In this document: in pieces, positions 34,336-42,698 of the stretch
How the letters are laid out: every line of letters starts with the position of its first letter
Position numbering within the stretch: the first letter of the stretch is position 1
Assembly (NCBI RefSeq): GCF_002008225.1
Contig: NZ_MRDH01000038.1
Span: 1-64,000 of the forward strand
Length of the DNA: 64,000 nt
Direction of reading: 5' to 3'
Source: Agrobacterium salinitolerans
GTDB lineage: Bacteria; Pseudomonadota; Alphaproteobacteria; Rhizobiales; Rhizobiaceae
Notes under the pieces: generated by a model
Databases searched by the model: none
What the model was told of the DNA's origin: nothing
What the model saw: only the letters and a program-made list of their open reading frames with translations
Position numbers and translations under genes: made by a program

Positions 34336-35277
34336 ATGGCCCCAAACCAGTTTTCTTCCGGTGACGTCATTGCCGACCGCCGGGCTGACTATGCTCGCAT
34401 GCTGGCGGAGAGCGGTGACTATCCCGCCGCCGCCGAACTCATGGAGCAGGCGCTTGAACTTGCGCCACAGTGGACGGCGGGCTGGTTTCGCTTCGGGGAA
34501 TATCACGAAAAAGCGGGCGAAACTGAAAAAGCCGTGGCGGCTTACGGGAAAGTCGCTGAACTGGACGCCGAAGGACTGTTTGCAGCCGAGTTGAAACTCG
34601 CGGTTCTCGGCGCCGCCGAAACGCCGGAGCAACCGCCCAGCCGCTATGTGGAAGGGCTGTTCGACGATTACGCCGACCGTTTCGAAACTTCGCTCGTGGA
34701 AAAGCTGGATTACAGCGTGCCGCAAAAGCTGGCGAAACTGATCGGCAAGGCGGCGAAAGGCGGCGTCTTCGATACCATTGTCGATATTGGCTGCGGCACC
34801 GGTCTCCTTGGCGTTGAAATCCGCACTTTCGCAAACCGGCTGGAAGGTTTCGATATTTCCCAGAACATGCTTGGCAAGGCGGAGGAAAAGGGGCTTTACG
34901 ATCATCTCGACCAGGCCGATCTTTCGCTGGAGCCGGAGACCTCGGGGCTCTTCACATCCATGCTCGCGCAGCACCGTGCCGACCTCGTCGCCGCCGCCGA
35001 TGTGATGATGTATCTGGGCAGTCTCGAGGCTGTCATGCCGCTCGTTTCCGCCCTGCTTGCGCCTTCAGGCTTTTTCGCCTTTTCGGTTGAGGATGCGGGG
35101 GAGGAAGACGGTTTCGTGCTTCGGGAATCCCTTCGTTACGCCCATTCTAAAAGCTACGTGACCGAGCTTCTTGAGCGGACTGGCTTTTCCCTCATCGAAA
35201 TCCGCAAAACCACCATTCGCAAGGATGCCGGAAAACCCCTTTCCGGCATTCTTTTTCTTGCCCGTGCCAAAGCCTGA
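34336..35277 (+). CDS. TPR-containing class I SAM-dependent methyltransferase
   Basis: 313 residues. Two TPR-like helical pairs occupy about residues 15-85 (YARMLAESGDYPAAAELMEQALELAP, FRFGEYHEKAGETEKAVAAYGKVAELD). A methyltransferase domain follows with motif I DIGCGTGLLGVEI near 150-162, motif II GFDISQNML, and a late LIEIRKTTIRKDAGKPLSGILFLARAK end. It resembles TPR-methyltransferases annotated in Rhizobiales as putative contractile or NodS-like enzymes, but the substrate is unknown. It is monocistronic between two divergent or separate units. Confidence 0.83.
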   Translation: MAPNQFSSGDVIADRRADYARMLAESGDYPAAAELMEQALELAPQWTAGWFRFGEYHEKAGETEKAVAAYGKVAELDAEGLFAAELKLAVLGAAETPEQPPSRYVEGLFDDYADRFETSLVEKLDYSVPQKLAKLIGKAAKGGVFDTIVDIGCGTGLLGVEIRTFANRLEGFDISQNMLGKAEEKGLYDHLDQADLSLEPETSGLFTSMLAQHRADLVAAADVMMYLGSLEAVMPLVSALLAPSGFFAFSVEDAGEEDGFVLRESLRYAHSKSYVTELLERTGFSLIEIRKTTIRKDAGKPLSGILFLARAKA

Positions 35278-35384
35278 ACATTCCGTTTCTTGCCATTTTC
35301 GCGATAGGTCAGGCTTCCTTACGTATCCATCTTGCTCAGATGTTTTTTGCAGTGCAAAATATGCCTGAAGCTGAGGAAAAAAGC

Positions 35385-36023
35385 GTGAGCAGAACGAGAA
35401 GCGTTTACGGCATGTGGAGTTCCGATCCGGCCAAACATGCGCCGGTGGAGGACGTGCAGGGCATCGTCACCGGTGCCATCGTCTCGGCGCTCGGCTTTTA
35501 TCTTCTGAACAAGGTCGGCCTTCTGACCGGCGGCACCGCCGGCGTCGCCTTTCTCCTGCATTATGCTTTCGGCATCAGCTTCGGCCTCCTGTTCTTCCTC
35601 GTCAATCTGCCGTTTTATTACCTGTCGTTCCGCCGCCTCGGTCTTGCCTTTTCCTTCAAGACCTTCATCGCCATCGGCCTTGTTTCTGTGCTGACGGAAG
35701 TGGAAGCCCGCTGGATGGTGATCGATAGCATCAATCCGCTCTGGGCGGCGCTGCTCGGCGGCCTGCTGCTAGGTTATGGATTGCTGGCGCTCTATCGCCA
35801 CCGCGCCAGCCTTGGCGGTATCGGCATTCTCGCCATCTATATTCAGGATCGCTTCGGCATTCGCGCCGGTCTCATCCAGCTCGCCTTCGATGCCTTCGTG
35901 ATGCTTTGCGCCTTCCTCGTCATCGATCCGGCGACCGTCGTTTATTCGATTGTCGGCGCGTTTGTCCTCAACATGTTTCTGGCCATCAATCACCGCTCGG
36001 ATAGATACATCGTCGTGCGTTGA
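35385..36023 (+). CDS. YitT-like membrane protein, copy 1
   Basis: About 212 residues with five to six membrane segments. Motifs shared with the next gene are GLLTGGT(A/V)G(V/L)AFL, FFLVNLPFYYL(S/A)FRRLGLAF, ALYRH(R)xSLGG and the end FLAINHRSDRYI. The family is the YitT/DUF161 group of uncharacterised integral membrane proteins. I chose GTG at 35385 because GAGG lies 8 bp ahead and because the N-terminus then aligns with copy 2 (SRTRSVYGMWSSDP versus ARRRLNLWASAPD). Function unknown; transport is a guess. Confidence 0.8.
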   Translation: MSRTRSVYGMWSSDPAKHAPVEDVQGIVTGAIVSALGFYLLNKVGLLTGGTAGVAFLLHYAFGISFGLLFFLVNLPFYYLSFRRLGLAFSFKTFIAIGLVSVLTEVEARWMVIDSINPLWAALLGGLLLGYGLLALYRHRASLGGIGILAIYIQDRFGIRAGLIQLAFDAFVMLCAFLVIDPATVVYSIVGAFVLNMFLAINHRSDRYIVVR

Positions 36024-36094
36024 GCAAAGGTGGTTGAAATCCGGAGCACTTCAGCGCAATAGCTCGGTAGAGACCAAAATTCGGGGAAAAGTGC

Positions 36095-36736
36095 ATGGAT
36101 GATACGAGCGCACGCAGGCGACTGAACCTTTGGGCCTCCGCGCCGGATCGTCATTCATTGCTGGAGGACGCGCAGGGCGTTCTCGCGGGCAGCATGCTGG
36201 TTTCGCTCGGCGTCACGCTGTTTTCCGCTGCCGGCCTTTTGACGGGCGGTACGGTCGGTCTGGCGTTTCTCGTGCATTACGGCGCAGATCTCAGCTTCGG
36301 TACGGTCTTCTTCCTCGTCAATCTGCCGTTTTATTATCTCGCCTTCCGTCGCCTCGGCCTTGCATTCACGGTCAAGACCTTCTGCGCCATCGCCATGACG
36401 GCGCTGCTTTCCGAATATATGCCGGGCTTCTTTGCCTTTGAGAGCATCAACCCGATTGCCGCGGCACTGTTCGGCGGGTTGACGGTGGCGGCCGGCATGC
36501 TGGCGCTGTTCCGGCATCGCACCAGCCTCGGCGGCTTCGGCATCCTGGCGCTCTATCTTCAGGATCGCTTCGGCTGGCGCGCCGGCCTCGTGCAGCTCGC
36601 CTTTGACGGCATGGTTCTCGCCTGCTCCTTCTTCGTTGCGACGCCTTTCGTTATCCTTTGTTCCATTCTAGGCGCGCTGGTCATGAACCTCACGCTCGCC
36701 GTCAACCACAGAAACGACCGCTACATCGCGATGTAG
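36095..36736 (+). CDS. YitT-like membrane protein, copy 2
   Basis: A 213-residue tandem paralogue of the preceding gene, 71 bp downstream and in the same direction. The match runs along the whole protein, with identical FFLVNLPFYYL and near-identical ILA(I/L)YxQDRFG and INHR/VNHRNDRYI ends. It contains the same hydrophobic segments. The pair most likely came from an old duplication and may form a heterodimer or have split roles. Confidence 0.82.
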   Translation: MDDTSARRRLNLWASAPDRHSLLEDAQGVLAGSMLVSLGVTLFSAAGLLTGGTVGLAFLVHYGADLSFGTVFFLVNLPFYYLAFRRLGLAFTVKTFCAIAMTALLSEYMPGFFAFESINPIAAALFGGLTVAAGMLALFRHRTSLGGFGILALYLQDRFGWRAGLVQLAFDGMVLACSFFVATPFVILCSILGALVMNLTLAVNHRNDRYIAM

Positions 36737-36762
36737 CGGTCGTTCGATGCGGTCGTGGTGGC

Positions 36763-37224
36763 TCAGGCCGCCTTCGCAGCCGCGTCGATCGGATGCTGCG
36801 AGCGGAAGCCGACCGCGATGCGGTTCCAGGTGTTGATTGCGCCGATCGCAACCGTGATTTTCACGATGTCCTCATCGGAAAAATGCGCTTTCAACGTCTC
36901 GAAGGCATCATCCGGAGCGCCGGTTTCGGCAATCTTCGTCACCGCATCCACCCAGCCAAGCAGAGCCCGTTCCTGTTCGGTATAAACGGGGGATTCGCGC
37001 CAGACGCTCATCAGGTTGATCCATTGTTCGGAAAGCCCGTCATGGCGGCTTTCCTTCACATGCATGTCCACGCAGAAGGCGCAGCCGTTGATGATCGAGG
37101 CACGCAGCTTGATGAGGTGGATGAAGCGGCGCTCAAGACCGCTGGTCTGAACATAATTTTCAAAAGCCATCATGGCCTTGAAAGCTTCGGGGGATGCTTT
37201 GGCATAGTTGACGCGAGTTTTCAT
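36763..37224 (-). CDS. Carboxymuconolactone decarboxylase / AhpD family protein
   Basis: A 153-residue AhpD-like protein. The CxxC redox site with the following His is in GCAFCVDMHVKE (about residues 47-58); the segments IHLIKLRASIINGC and TEQERALLGWVDAVT are typical of the alkylhydroperoxidase-like subgroup. It probably reduces peroxides or acts as a thiol-disulfide partner. It lies 108 bp downstream of, and in the same direction as, an Rrf2 regulator, which therefore probably controls it. Confidence 0.88.
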   Translation of the reverse strand: MKTRVNYAKASPEAFKAMMAFENYVQTSGLERRFIHLIKLRASIINGCAFCVDMHVKESRHDGLSEQWINLMSVWRESPVYTEQERALLGWVDAVTKIAETGAPDDAFETLKAHFSDEDIVKITVAIGAINTWNRIAVGFRSQHPIDAAAKAA

Positions 37225-37332
37225 GTGTTTCTCCGTTGGTTGGGTTGGTTTAAGGCGTGTGTCATCGGTCCGGGAAGCGGCAATGCCATCCGGGAACGTG
37301 ATTGGTGGTTATTCCGGGTCTCGTTTTCGGGT

Positions 37333-37836
37333 TCAGCGCATCGTCGTCTTGCGCTCATTCATGTCCAGAAAGGCGCAGCCACGCGCGGCAATCCCGCCAT
37401 CATCATTGGCAGCAAGATCACCCAGAATATCGGCGATGGTGGTTTTGGCGAGTTCGGCCCGGTAGACTTTCTCTGCTTTCAACATCGCGGCATTGATTCC
37501 GCAGGGCTTGGTGAAATAACGGCCGGGCAGCGGGTTCGGCCCGCGCTGGCGGATTTCCGCGCAACGAAACGCCGGCTGCGGTCCTTCGACCGCCAGAACG
37601 ATGTCAAGCAGGGTGATCTTGTCGGTCGGTCGCGCCAGACGATATCCGCCCTTAGGCCCCGGCACCGTGGCGACAATGCCCGCGCTGGACAATGATTGCA
37701 GGTGCTTCAGAAGATAGCTCGTGGAAACGCCGTGAAATTCCGCCAGCGCCGCTGCCGATAACACGCCGCCTTCGGAAAGTCCCGCCAGCATGCCCACGCT
37801 GTGAATGGCCTGTTCAACGCCGTCGCCGAGTTTCAT
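37333..37836 (-). CDS. Rrf2 family transcriptional regulator
   Basis: 167 residues with the Rrf2 winged helix: VEQAIHSVGMLAGLSEGGVLSAAALAEFHGVSTSYLLKHLQSLSSAGIVATVPGPKGGYRLARPTDKITLLDIVLAVEG. It has Cys residues at about 92 and 112 (FRCAEI, KPCGIN) plus one near 155, spaced unlike the RirA cluster (C-x7-C-x5-C), so iron-sulfur sensing is uncertain. The ATG at 37836 is 4 bp after GAGGA. A palindrome lies 25 bp upstream, and the AhpD-like gene downstream is the likely target. Redox or nitrosative-stress sensing is a reasonable guess. Confidence 0.87.
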   Translation of the reverse strand: MKLGDGVEQAIHSVGMLAGLSEGGVLSAAALAEFHGVSTSYLLKHLQSLSSAGIVATVPGPKGGYRLARPTDKITLLDIVLAVEGPQPAFRCAEIRQRGPNPLPGRYFTKPCGINAAMLKAEKVYRAELAKTTIADILGDLAANDDGGIAARGCAFLDMNERKTTMR

Positions 37837-37860
37837 TGGTTCCTCACGTCTTGTTGCTGT

Positions 37861-37885
37861 ATCGTGGACATTACTTATCCATGAT
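37861..37885. promoter_or_regulatory. Candidate Rrf2 operator
   Basis: ATCGTGGA and TCCATGAT (7 of 8 symmetric) flank a 9-bp AT-rich spacer, between the Rrf2 gene and the divergent helicase gene. The site overlaps one possible start codon of the helicase. Rrf2 proteins generally bind such AT-centred palindromes. Confidence 0.45.
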
Positions 37886-40472
37886 TCTGATTTCCTGTCA
37901 AGCGTCGCTGGAGCGCTCTTCTTTTTCTCAGGTTTTTCACTACCTTGAAGGGGTGAAACATACCGAGTCTCCCACGTCCGGCACGCATGTCGGCACCTTG
38001 CCCCTTCCATTCCAGAAATGGTTTGCCGAAAAAGGGTGGTCTGCGCGCGCCCATCAGCTGGAGCTGATGGCACGGGCGAGGGGCGGGGAAAACATGCTCC
38101 TGATCGCACCAACAGGCGCAGGCAAAACGCTGGGTGGCTTCCTGGCCTCGCTCACCGCTCTCACAGAGCGCGGCAAGGTTCCGCCCGGCTCCGGCTTTGT
38201 CGGCGTGCACACCCTCTACATCTCGCCGCTGAAGGCGCTTGCAGTCGATATCGAGCGAAATCTCACCAAACCCGTTTCCGAAATGGGTCTGCCGATTGTC
38301 ATCGAAACCCGCACCGGCGATACGCCCCAGGCGAAACGCCAGCGCCAGAAGGTGAGGCCGCCGGATATCCTGCTGACGACACCGGAGCAGGTCTCACTGC
38401 TGCTTGCCAATAAGGAGGCGGAGCGCTTTTTCCGCGACCTGAAATATGTGGTGCTTGATGAGTTGCACTCGCTCGTCACATCCAAACGCGGCCATCTGCT
38501 GTCGCTGGCGCTCGCGCGGGTGCGCAGGCACGCGCCGGATGTGCGTTTTATCGGCCTGTCGGCCACGGTCGCCGATCCGATGGATTTGCGCCGTTACCTT
38601 GCGCCGCAGGGACAGGGTGAGCCGCCGGCCGGCCTCATCACGGTCGAAGGGGGCGCTAAGCCGGATATCTCCATTCTGCAAACGGAAGAGCGCATTCCGT
38701 GGTCCGGCCATTCCGCGCGTTATGCCGGCAAGGACTTGTACGAGGCGTTGAAGCGGCATCAGACCACGCTGGTCTTTGTGAATACGCGCTCACAGGCGGA
38801 AAGGGTCTTCCAGGAACTCTGGACCGTCAATGACGACAACCTGCCGATTGCACTGCATCACGGTTCGCTGGATGCCGGCCAGCGCCGCAGGGTGGAGGCG
38901 GCGATGGCGGAAAACAAGCTGCGCGCTGTTGTCGCGACCTCTACGCTCGATCTCGGCATAGACTGGGGCGATGTGGACTTGGTGGTGCATGTCGGCGCGC
39001 CAAAAGGCGCAAGCCGTCTTGCCCAGCGTATCGGGCGCGCCAATCACCGTATGGACGAGCCTTCAAAGGCGATCCTCGTTCCCGCCAACCGCTTCGAGGT
39101 GATGGAGTGCCGGGCCGCGCTGGATGCCAATTACATCGGCGCGCAGGATACCCCGCCCATTGCCGAAGGCGCGCTCGATGTTCTCGCCCAGCATGTGCTC
39201 GGCATGGCCTGCGCCGAACCCTTCGATGCGGATGAGCTCTATCGAGAAGTGACCAGCGCTTCGCCCTATGCCGATTTGCCGCGCCCCACCTTCGACCGGG
39301 TGGTGGATTTTACCGCCACCGGTGGTTATGCGCTGCGCACCTATGAGCGTTATGCTCGCATCCGTCAGATGAAGGATGGGCGCTGGCGCGTTTCCAATCC
39401 AGCCGTTGCCCAGCAATATCGCCTTAACCTTGGCACCATCGTCGAGGCAGCAGAACTCAATGTCCGCATGGTCAAGCGCAACGCCAAGGGCACGGTCGGG
39501 CGCGGCGGCATGTCACTCGGCAAGGTCGAGGAATATTTTCTCGAACAGCTGGTGCAGGGGGACACATTCCTGTTTGCCGGAAAGGTGCTGCGTTTTGAAG
39601 GTATCCGCGAGAACGAATGTCTGGTTTCGCAGGCTTTCTCCCTCGATCCGAAGATTCCCTCCTATGCAGGCGGCAAGTTTCCGCTCTCGACCTACCTGGC
39701 GGATCAGGTGCGCTCCATGCTTGCCGATCCGGCCCGCTGGCAGGCATTGCCGGATCAGGTCCGTGACTGGCTTGAAATCCAGAAGGAAAAGTCGATCATC
39801 CCAAAGCGCGACGAGCTGCTGGTGGAAACCTTTCCCTTCCGCAAGCGCTTTTTCATGGTCATGTATCCCTTCGAGGGGCGTTTGGCGCACCAGACGCTCG
39901 GCATGCTTGTGACGAGGCGGCTGGAGCGGGCTGGCGCCAAGCCGATGGGTTTCGTCGCCACCGATTATTCACTCGCCATCTGGGCCATGGAAGATATCGG
40001 CATGCGGCTGAAATCCCGCCGCCTGTCGCTTGCAGACCTGCTCGACGAAGACATGCTGGGCGACGATCTGGAAGCATGGCTGGACGAATCCTTCATGCTG
40101 AAGCGCACCTTCCGCAACTGCGCCATCATCTCGGGTCTCATCGAACGCCGCCACCCCGGCAAGGAAAAGACCGGCAGGCAGGTGACCGTGTCGGCCGATC
40201 TTATTTATGACGTTCTTCGCAGCCATGAGCCGGATCATATCCTGCTGGAAGCCACGCGGCGCGATGCCGCGGCAGGACTTTTGGACATTGGCCGTCTTGG
40301 AGATATGCTGAAGCGAATCAAGGGACACACCACGCATCGCGCGCTGGAGCATGTCTCACCTCTTGCCGTTCCGGTCATGCTGGAAATCGGCCGGGAGACG
40401 GTGGCGGGCGAAGCGATGGACGATGTGCTGGCGGAAGCCGCCGATGAGCTGATCGCCGAGGCGATGTCCTGA
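37881..40472 (+). CDS. Ligase-associated DEXH-box helicase (Lhr-like)
   Basis: About 863 residues. Superfamily 2 motifs in order: APTGAGKTLGG (Walker A), TRTGDTP, LTTPEQ, DELH (VVLDELHSL, motif II), SATV, VFVNTRSQAERVF, ATSTLDLGIDWGDVDLVVH and QRIGRANHR (motif VI), followed by the Lhr-type C-terminal region. In bacteria this protein pairs with PdeM and sometimes an ATP-dependent ligase in DNA repair. Here the PdeM gene follows 28 bp later. The start is unsure: no ribosome-binding site supports ATG 37881, and GTG 37953 would give 839 residues. Confidence 0.9.
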   Translation: MILISCQASLERSSFSQVFHYLEGVKHTESPTSGTHVGTLPLPFQKWFAEKGWSARAHQLELMARARGGENMLLIAPTGAGKTLGGFLASLTALTERGKVPPGSGFVGVHTLYISPLKALAVDIERNLTKPVSEMGLPIVIETRTGDTPQAKRQRQKVRPPDILLTTPEQVSLLLANKEAERFFRDLKYVVLDELHSLVTSKRGHLLSLALARVRRHAPDVRFIGLSATVADPMDLRRYLAPQGQGEPPAGLITVEGGAKPDISILQTEERIPWSGHSARYAGKDLYEALKRHQTTLVFVNTRSQAERVFQELWTVNDDNLPIALHHGSLDAGQRRRVEAAMAENKLRAVVATSTLDLGIDWGDVDLVVHVGAPKGASRLAQRIGRANHRMDEPSKAILVPANRFEVMECRAALDANYIGAQDTPPIAEGALDVLAQHVLGMACAEPFDADELYREVTSASPYADLPRPTFDRVVDFTATGGYALRTYERYARIRQMKDGRWRVSNPAVAQQYRLNLGTIVEAAELNVRMVKRNAKGTVGRGGMSLGKVEEYFLEQLVQGDTFLFAGKVLRFEGIRENECLVSQAFSLDPKIPSYAGGKFPLSTYLADQVRSMLADPARWQALPDQVRDWLEIQKEKSIIPKRDELLVETFPFRKRFFMVMYPFEGRLAHQTLGMLVTRRLERAGAKPMGFVATDYSLAIWAMEDIGMRLKSRRLSLADLLDEDMLGDDLEAWLDESFMLKRTFRNCAIISGLIERRHPGKEKTGRQVTVSADLIYDVLRSHEPDHILLEATRRDAAAGLLDIGRLGDMLKRIKGHTTHRALEHVSPLAVPVMLEIGRETVAGEAMDDVLAEAADELIAEAMS

Positions 40473-40500
40473 AAGACCCATTGAAGGAACGACGACAACA

Positions 40501-41229
40501 TTGCTGAGCCGGCTGACATTGAGCGACAGATTTTCCAATGGCTTCGAATGCCTTGGCAGCGAGACCGTCATCAATGGCGTTGCCGCCTGGTGCGATCCGC
40601 TGGGCGGGCTGTATCTGCCTGACCTCTCGCTGCTGGTCGTCTCCGATCTGCATCTGGAAAAGGGCGCGGCCTTTGCCCGGCGCGGCTCCATGCTGCCGCC
40701 CTACGACACCATCGCCACGCTTAAAATCCTGTCCTCGCTGATCAGCCGCTACGATCCGAGGATCGTCGTCAGCCTCGGTGACAATTTCCATGATCGCGTC
40801 GGCTCGCAGCATCTGCCGCTGCCGCTGCGCGAACTCATTCGCGAGATGGCGCGTGGCCGCGAATGGATATGGATAAACGGCAACCATGATCCCGATGGTA
40901 CGGTCGATCTGCCGGGCTCTTCGGTGGACGAGATGTTTTACGGCGCTCTCGTCTTCCGCCACGAGCCGAAACCGGGAGATGCCGCCGGCGAAATCGCGGG
41001 GCACCTGCATCCCTCCGCCACGGTCCGCCGCCGCGAAAAGACGGTGCGACGGCCTTGTTTCGCCACAGACGGTTCGCGTCTGTTGATGCCGGCTTTCGGG
41101 GTGATGAGCGGCGGGCTGGATTTGCGCCATAAGGCGATGCGCGGCCTCTTCGATCACGCCGCGCTCGTCGCGCATCTGATGGGGCGGGACCGCATCTATT
41201 CTGTGCGATTTTCAAATCTTATCGGCTGA
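40501..41229 (+). CDS. pdeM: Ligase-associated DNA damage response endonuclease PdeM
   Basis: A 242-residue metallophosphoesterase. The metal motifs are SDLHLEKG, GDNFHD, GNHDPDG and GHLHPS in the right order and spacing. It follows the DEXH helicase gene by 28 bp, the conserved pairing that defines this family. The frame begins at a TTG at 40501, with GAAGGAA about 12 bp upstream; a TTG six codons later is an alternative. It probably nicks or trims DNA in concert with the helicase. The ATP-dependent ligase and exonuclease partners of the full cluster are not in the window. Confidence 0.9.
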   Translation: MLSRLTLSDRFSNGFECLGSETVINGVAAWCDPLGGLYLPDLSLLVVSDLHLEKGAAFARRGSMLPPYDTIATLKILSSLISRYDPRIVVSLGDNFHDRVGSQHLPLPLRELIREMARGREWIWINGNHDPDGTVDLPGSSVDEMFYGALVFRHEPKPGDAAGEIAGHLHPSATVRRREKTVRRPCFATDGSRLLMPAFGVMSGGLDLRHKAMRGLFDHAALVAHLMGRDRIYSVRFSNLIG

Positions 41230-41234
41230 GCGTA

Positions 41235-41271
41235 TTTTCCGAACGTAAGACCGCTACGTAGTTACCGGAAA
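41235..41271. terminator. Weak hairpin between convergent pdeM and stress-protein genes
   Basis: Outer TTTCCG/CGGAAA and inner ACGTA/TACGT stems in the 46-bp gap. No T-run on either side, so termination is only suggested by position. Confidence 0.35.
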
Positions 41272-41275
41272 TGCT

Positions 41276-41713
41276 CTATTGCCGGTAGACCAGCACCGGT
41301 ATCTTCGAATTCTTGAGCACCTTGGCCGTGACGCTGCCGAGCAGCAACTCCACGAAGCGCCTGTGTCGGTGCGAGGCCATGGCGATGAGATCGCAGCCGC
41401 TCTTGTCGGCGATTTCGATAATCGCTTCGTCCGGCCGCCCCGCGCGCGCAAGCAGGGCCTCGCAATCGAGCCCCATGGCGGCGGCGTGCGCCTGCGTATC
41501 TCTCAGCAGATGTTCCGCTTCCTCGCAGCGGTGAAATTCCTCTTCGGCAATGGCGGCAATGTCCTCGACATCGCTGGCAATCACATGAAAGGGTTCCGAT
41601 ACCGTCACCACGGTCACCTTTGCGCCTGCCTCCCTGGCGAGAGCGAACCCTTGGTCGATTGCGATCTGCGCCAGCGGCGAGCCATCGGTGGGAATGAGAA
41701 TGTGCTTGAACAT
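41276..41713 (-). CDS. Universal stress protein (UspA family)
   Basis: A 145-residue single Usp domain: FKHILIPTDGSPLAQIAIDQGFALAREAGAKVTVV at the start and DLIAMASHRHRRFVELLLGSVTAKVLKNSKIPVLVYR at the end. The ATP-binding motif GxxGxxxxxxxxxG(S/T) appears as SHRHRRFVELLLGS, lacking the first glycines, so ATP binding may be weakened. The ATG at 41713 is 7 bp after AAGGAG; upstream in-frame ATGs lack that. Single gene, probably stress induced. Confidence 0.9.
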   Translation of the reverse strand: MFKHILIPTDGSPLAQIAIDQGFALAREAGAKVTVVTVSEPFHVIASDVEDIAAIAEEEFHRCEEAEHLLRDTQAHAAAMGLDCEALLARAGRPDEAIIEIADKSGCDLIAMASHRHRRFVELLLGSVTAKVLKNSKIPVLVYRQ

Positions 41714-41870
41714 GACATTTCTCCTTTTCATCCCCGTCACAACCGCACATACCGCCATAACCTGGGTGCGGGGTTGTAACGCCTTGAATTTTACCGCAAA
41801 CCGTTGGCGGAAGCGAATGCTATCTTCGCCGACTGGGACGGCAGACACTCTCTTTTTCGGGAAAAAAGGA

Positions 41871-42698
41871 TCAGTCCTTGCGGAAGATGATGCTGGCGCC
41901 CCAGCCGGTCACGACTGCCAGTAGAACGCAGAGCGCGCCATAGGCAAGCGGCGTCTGATGCGCGGCATCGGTGATCGCCTGTTCCATGCCCGTCTTGACG
42001 ACGCGCAGTTTCAGTTCGCGCTGGGCGATGAATTTGCCGCTCTTGAAGAGATAGGCGCGGGCGGTATGCACGCCATTCGGCACGTTGGCCGGCAGGCGCA
42101 AAGTCGCCCAGAACAGGCCGGTGCGTTCCAGCCGCACCCCGGTTGTGTCGTTGCGATAGATGCCGCTGGAAAGCTTCAGACGCCGATAAGCCTCCTGAAA
42201 GTCGAAAACATTGTCCGGCACGCCGGAGAAGACCGCGCTTTTCAGTGACAGATGGTCGACGCCGAGCCCCATGGCGCGGAGCGTTCCGGGCGAGGCGATG
42301 TCGGCGGTATTGCGCGTGCTGGCCATGGAATAGGACTCCGGCAGCGGCGTGAAGGTGATGGCGCTGGTATTGATCCATATGCCCGCCACGCGCTGTTTCT
42401 TGCGCACGGTCATATAGTCGCTCGGCCCTTCCAGCGTTACGACAATGTCATATTGTCCGATGGCCAGCAGCAGCTGGTCGGTATTGTTGAGTGCGCCGAA
42501 GAGGGTGAAATCCGCGCCGCGAAAATCCGAAGCGATCGGAATTTCGGTGGTCGACGCGCCGATTTCGATGTTTTCCTGCAGCGGCGGCTGCTGCGGACCG
42601 GGCGGCAGGGCAAGCGGCGGCGTCTGGGCCGAAGCCGGTTGTCCGAGGGAAAGACATGAGGCCAGCGCAAGGGCGGCAAGCAGCAAATGGCGGATCAA
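41871..42698 (-). CDS. TIGR02186-family membrane-anchored protein
   Basis: A 275-residue protein with a signal peptide at about residues 1-24 and one C-terminal membrane helix (YGALCVLLAVVTGWGASIIF). It matches the alphaproteobacterial TIGR02186 family by ENIEIGASTTEIPI, FTLFGAL, DIVVTLEGP and the conserved RLERTGLFWATLRLPANVPNGVHTARAYLF. It starts with TTG overlapping the stop of the TauE/SafE gene, so the pair is translationally coupled. The family is always linked to this exporter and probably is its periplasmic partner. Confidence 0.87.
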   Translation of the reverse strand: MIRHLLLAALALASCLSLGQPASAQTPPLALPPGPQQPPLQENIEIGASTTEIPIASDFRGADFTLFGALNNTDQLLLAIGQYDIVVTLEGPSDYMTVRKKQRVAGIWINTSAITFTPLPESYSMASTRNTADIASPGTLRAMGLGVDHLSLKSAVFSGVPDNVFDFQEAYRRLKLSSGIYRNDTTGVRLERTGLFWATLRLPANVPNGVHTARAYLFKSGKFIAQRELKLRVVKTGMEQAITDAAHQTPLAYGALCVLLAVVTGWGASIIFRKD

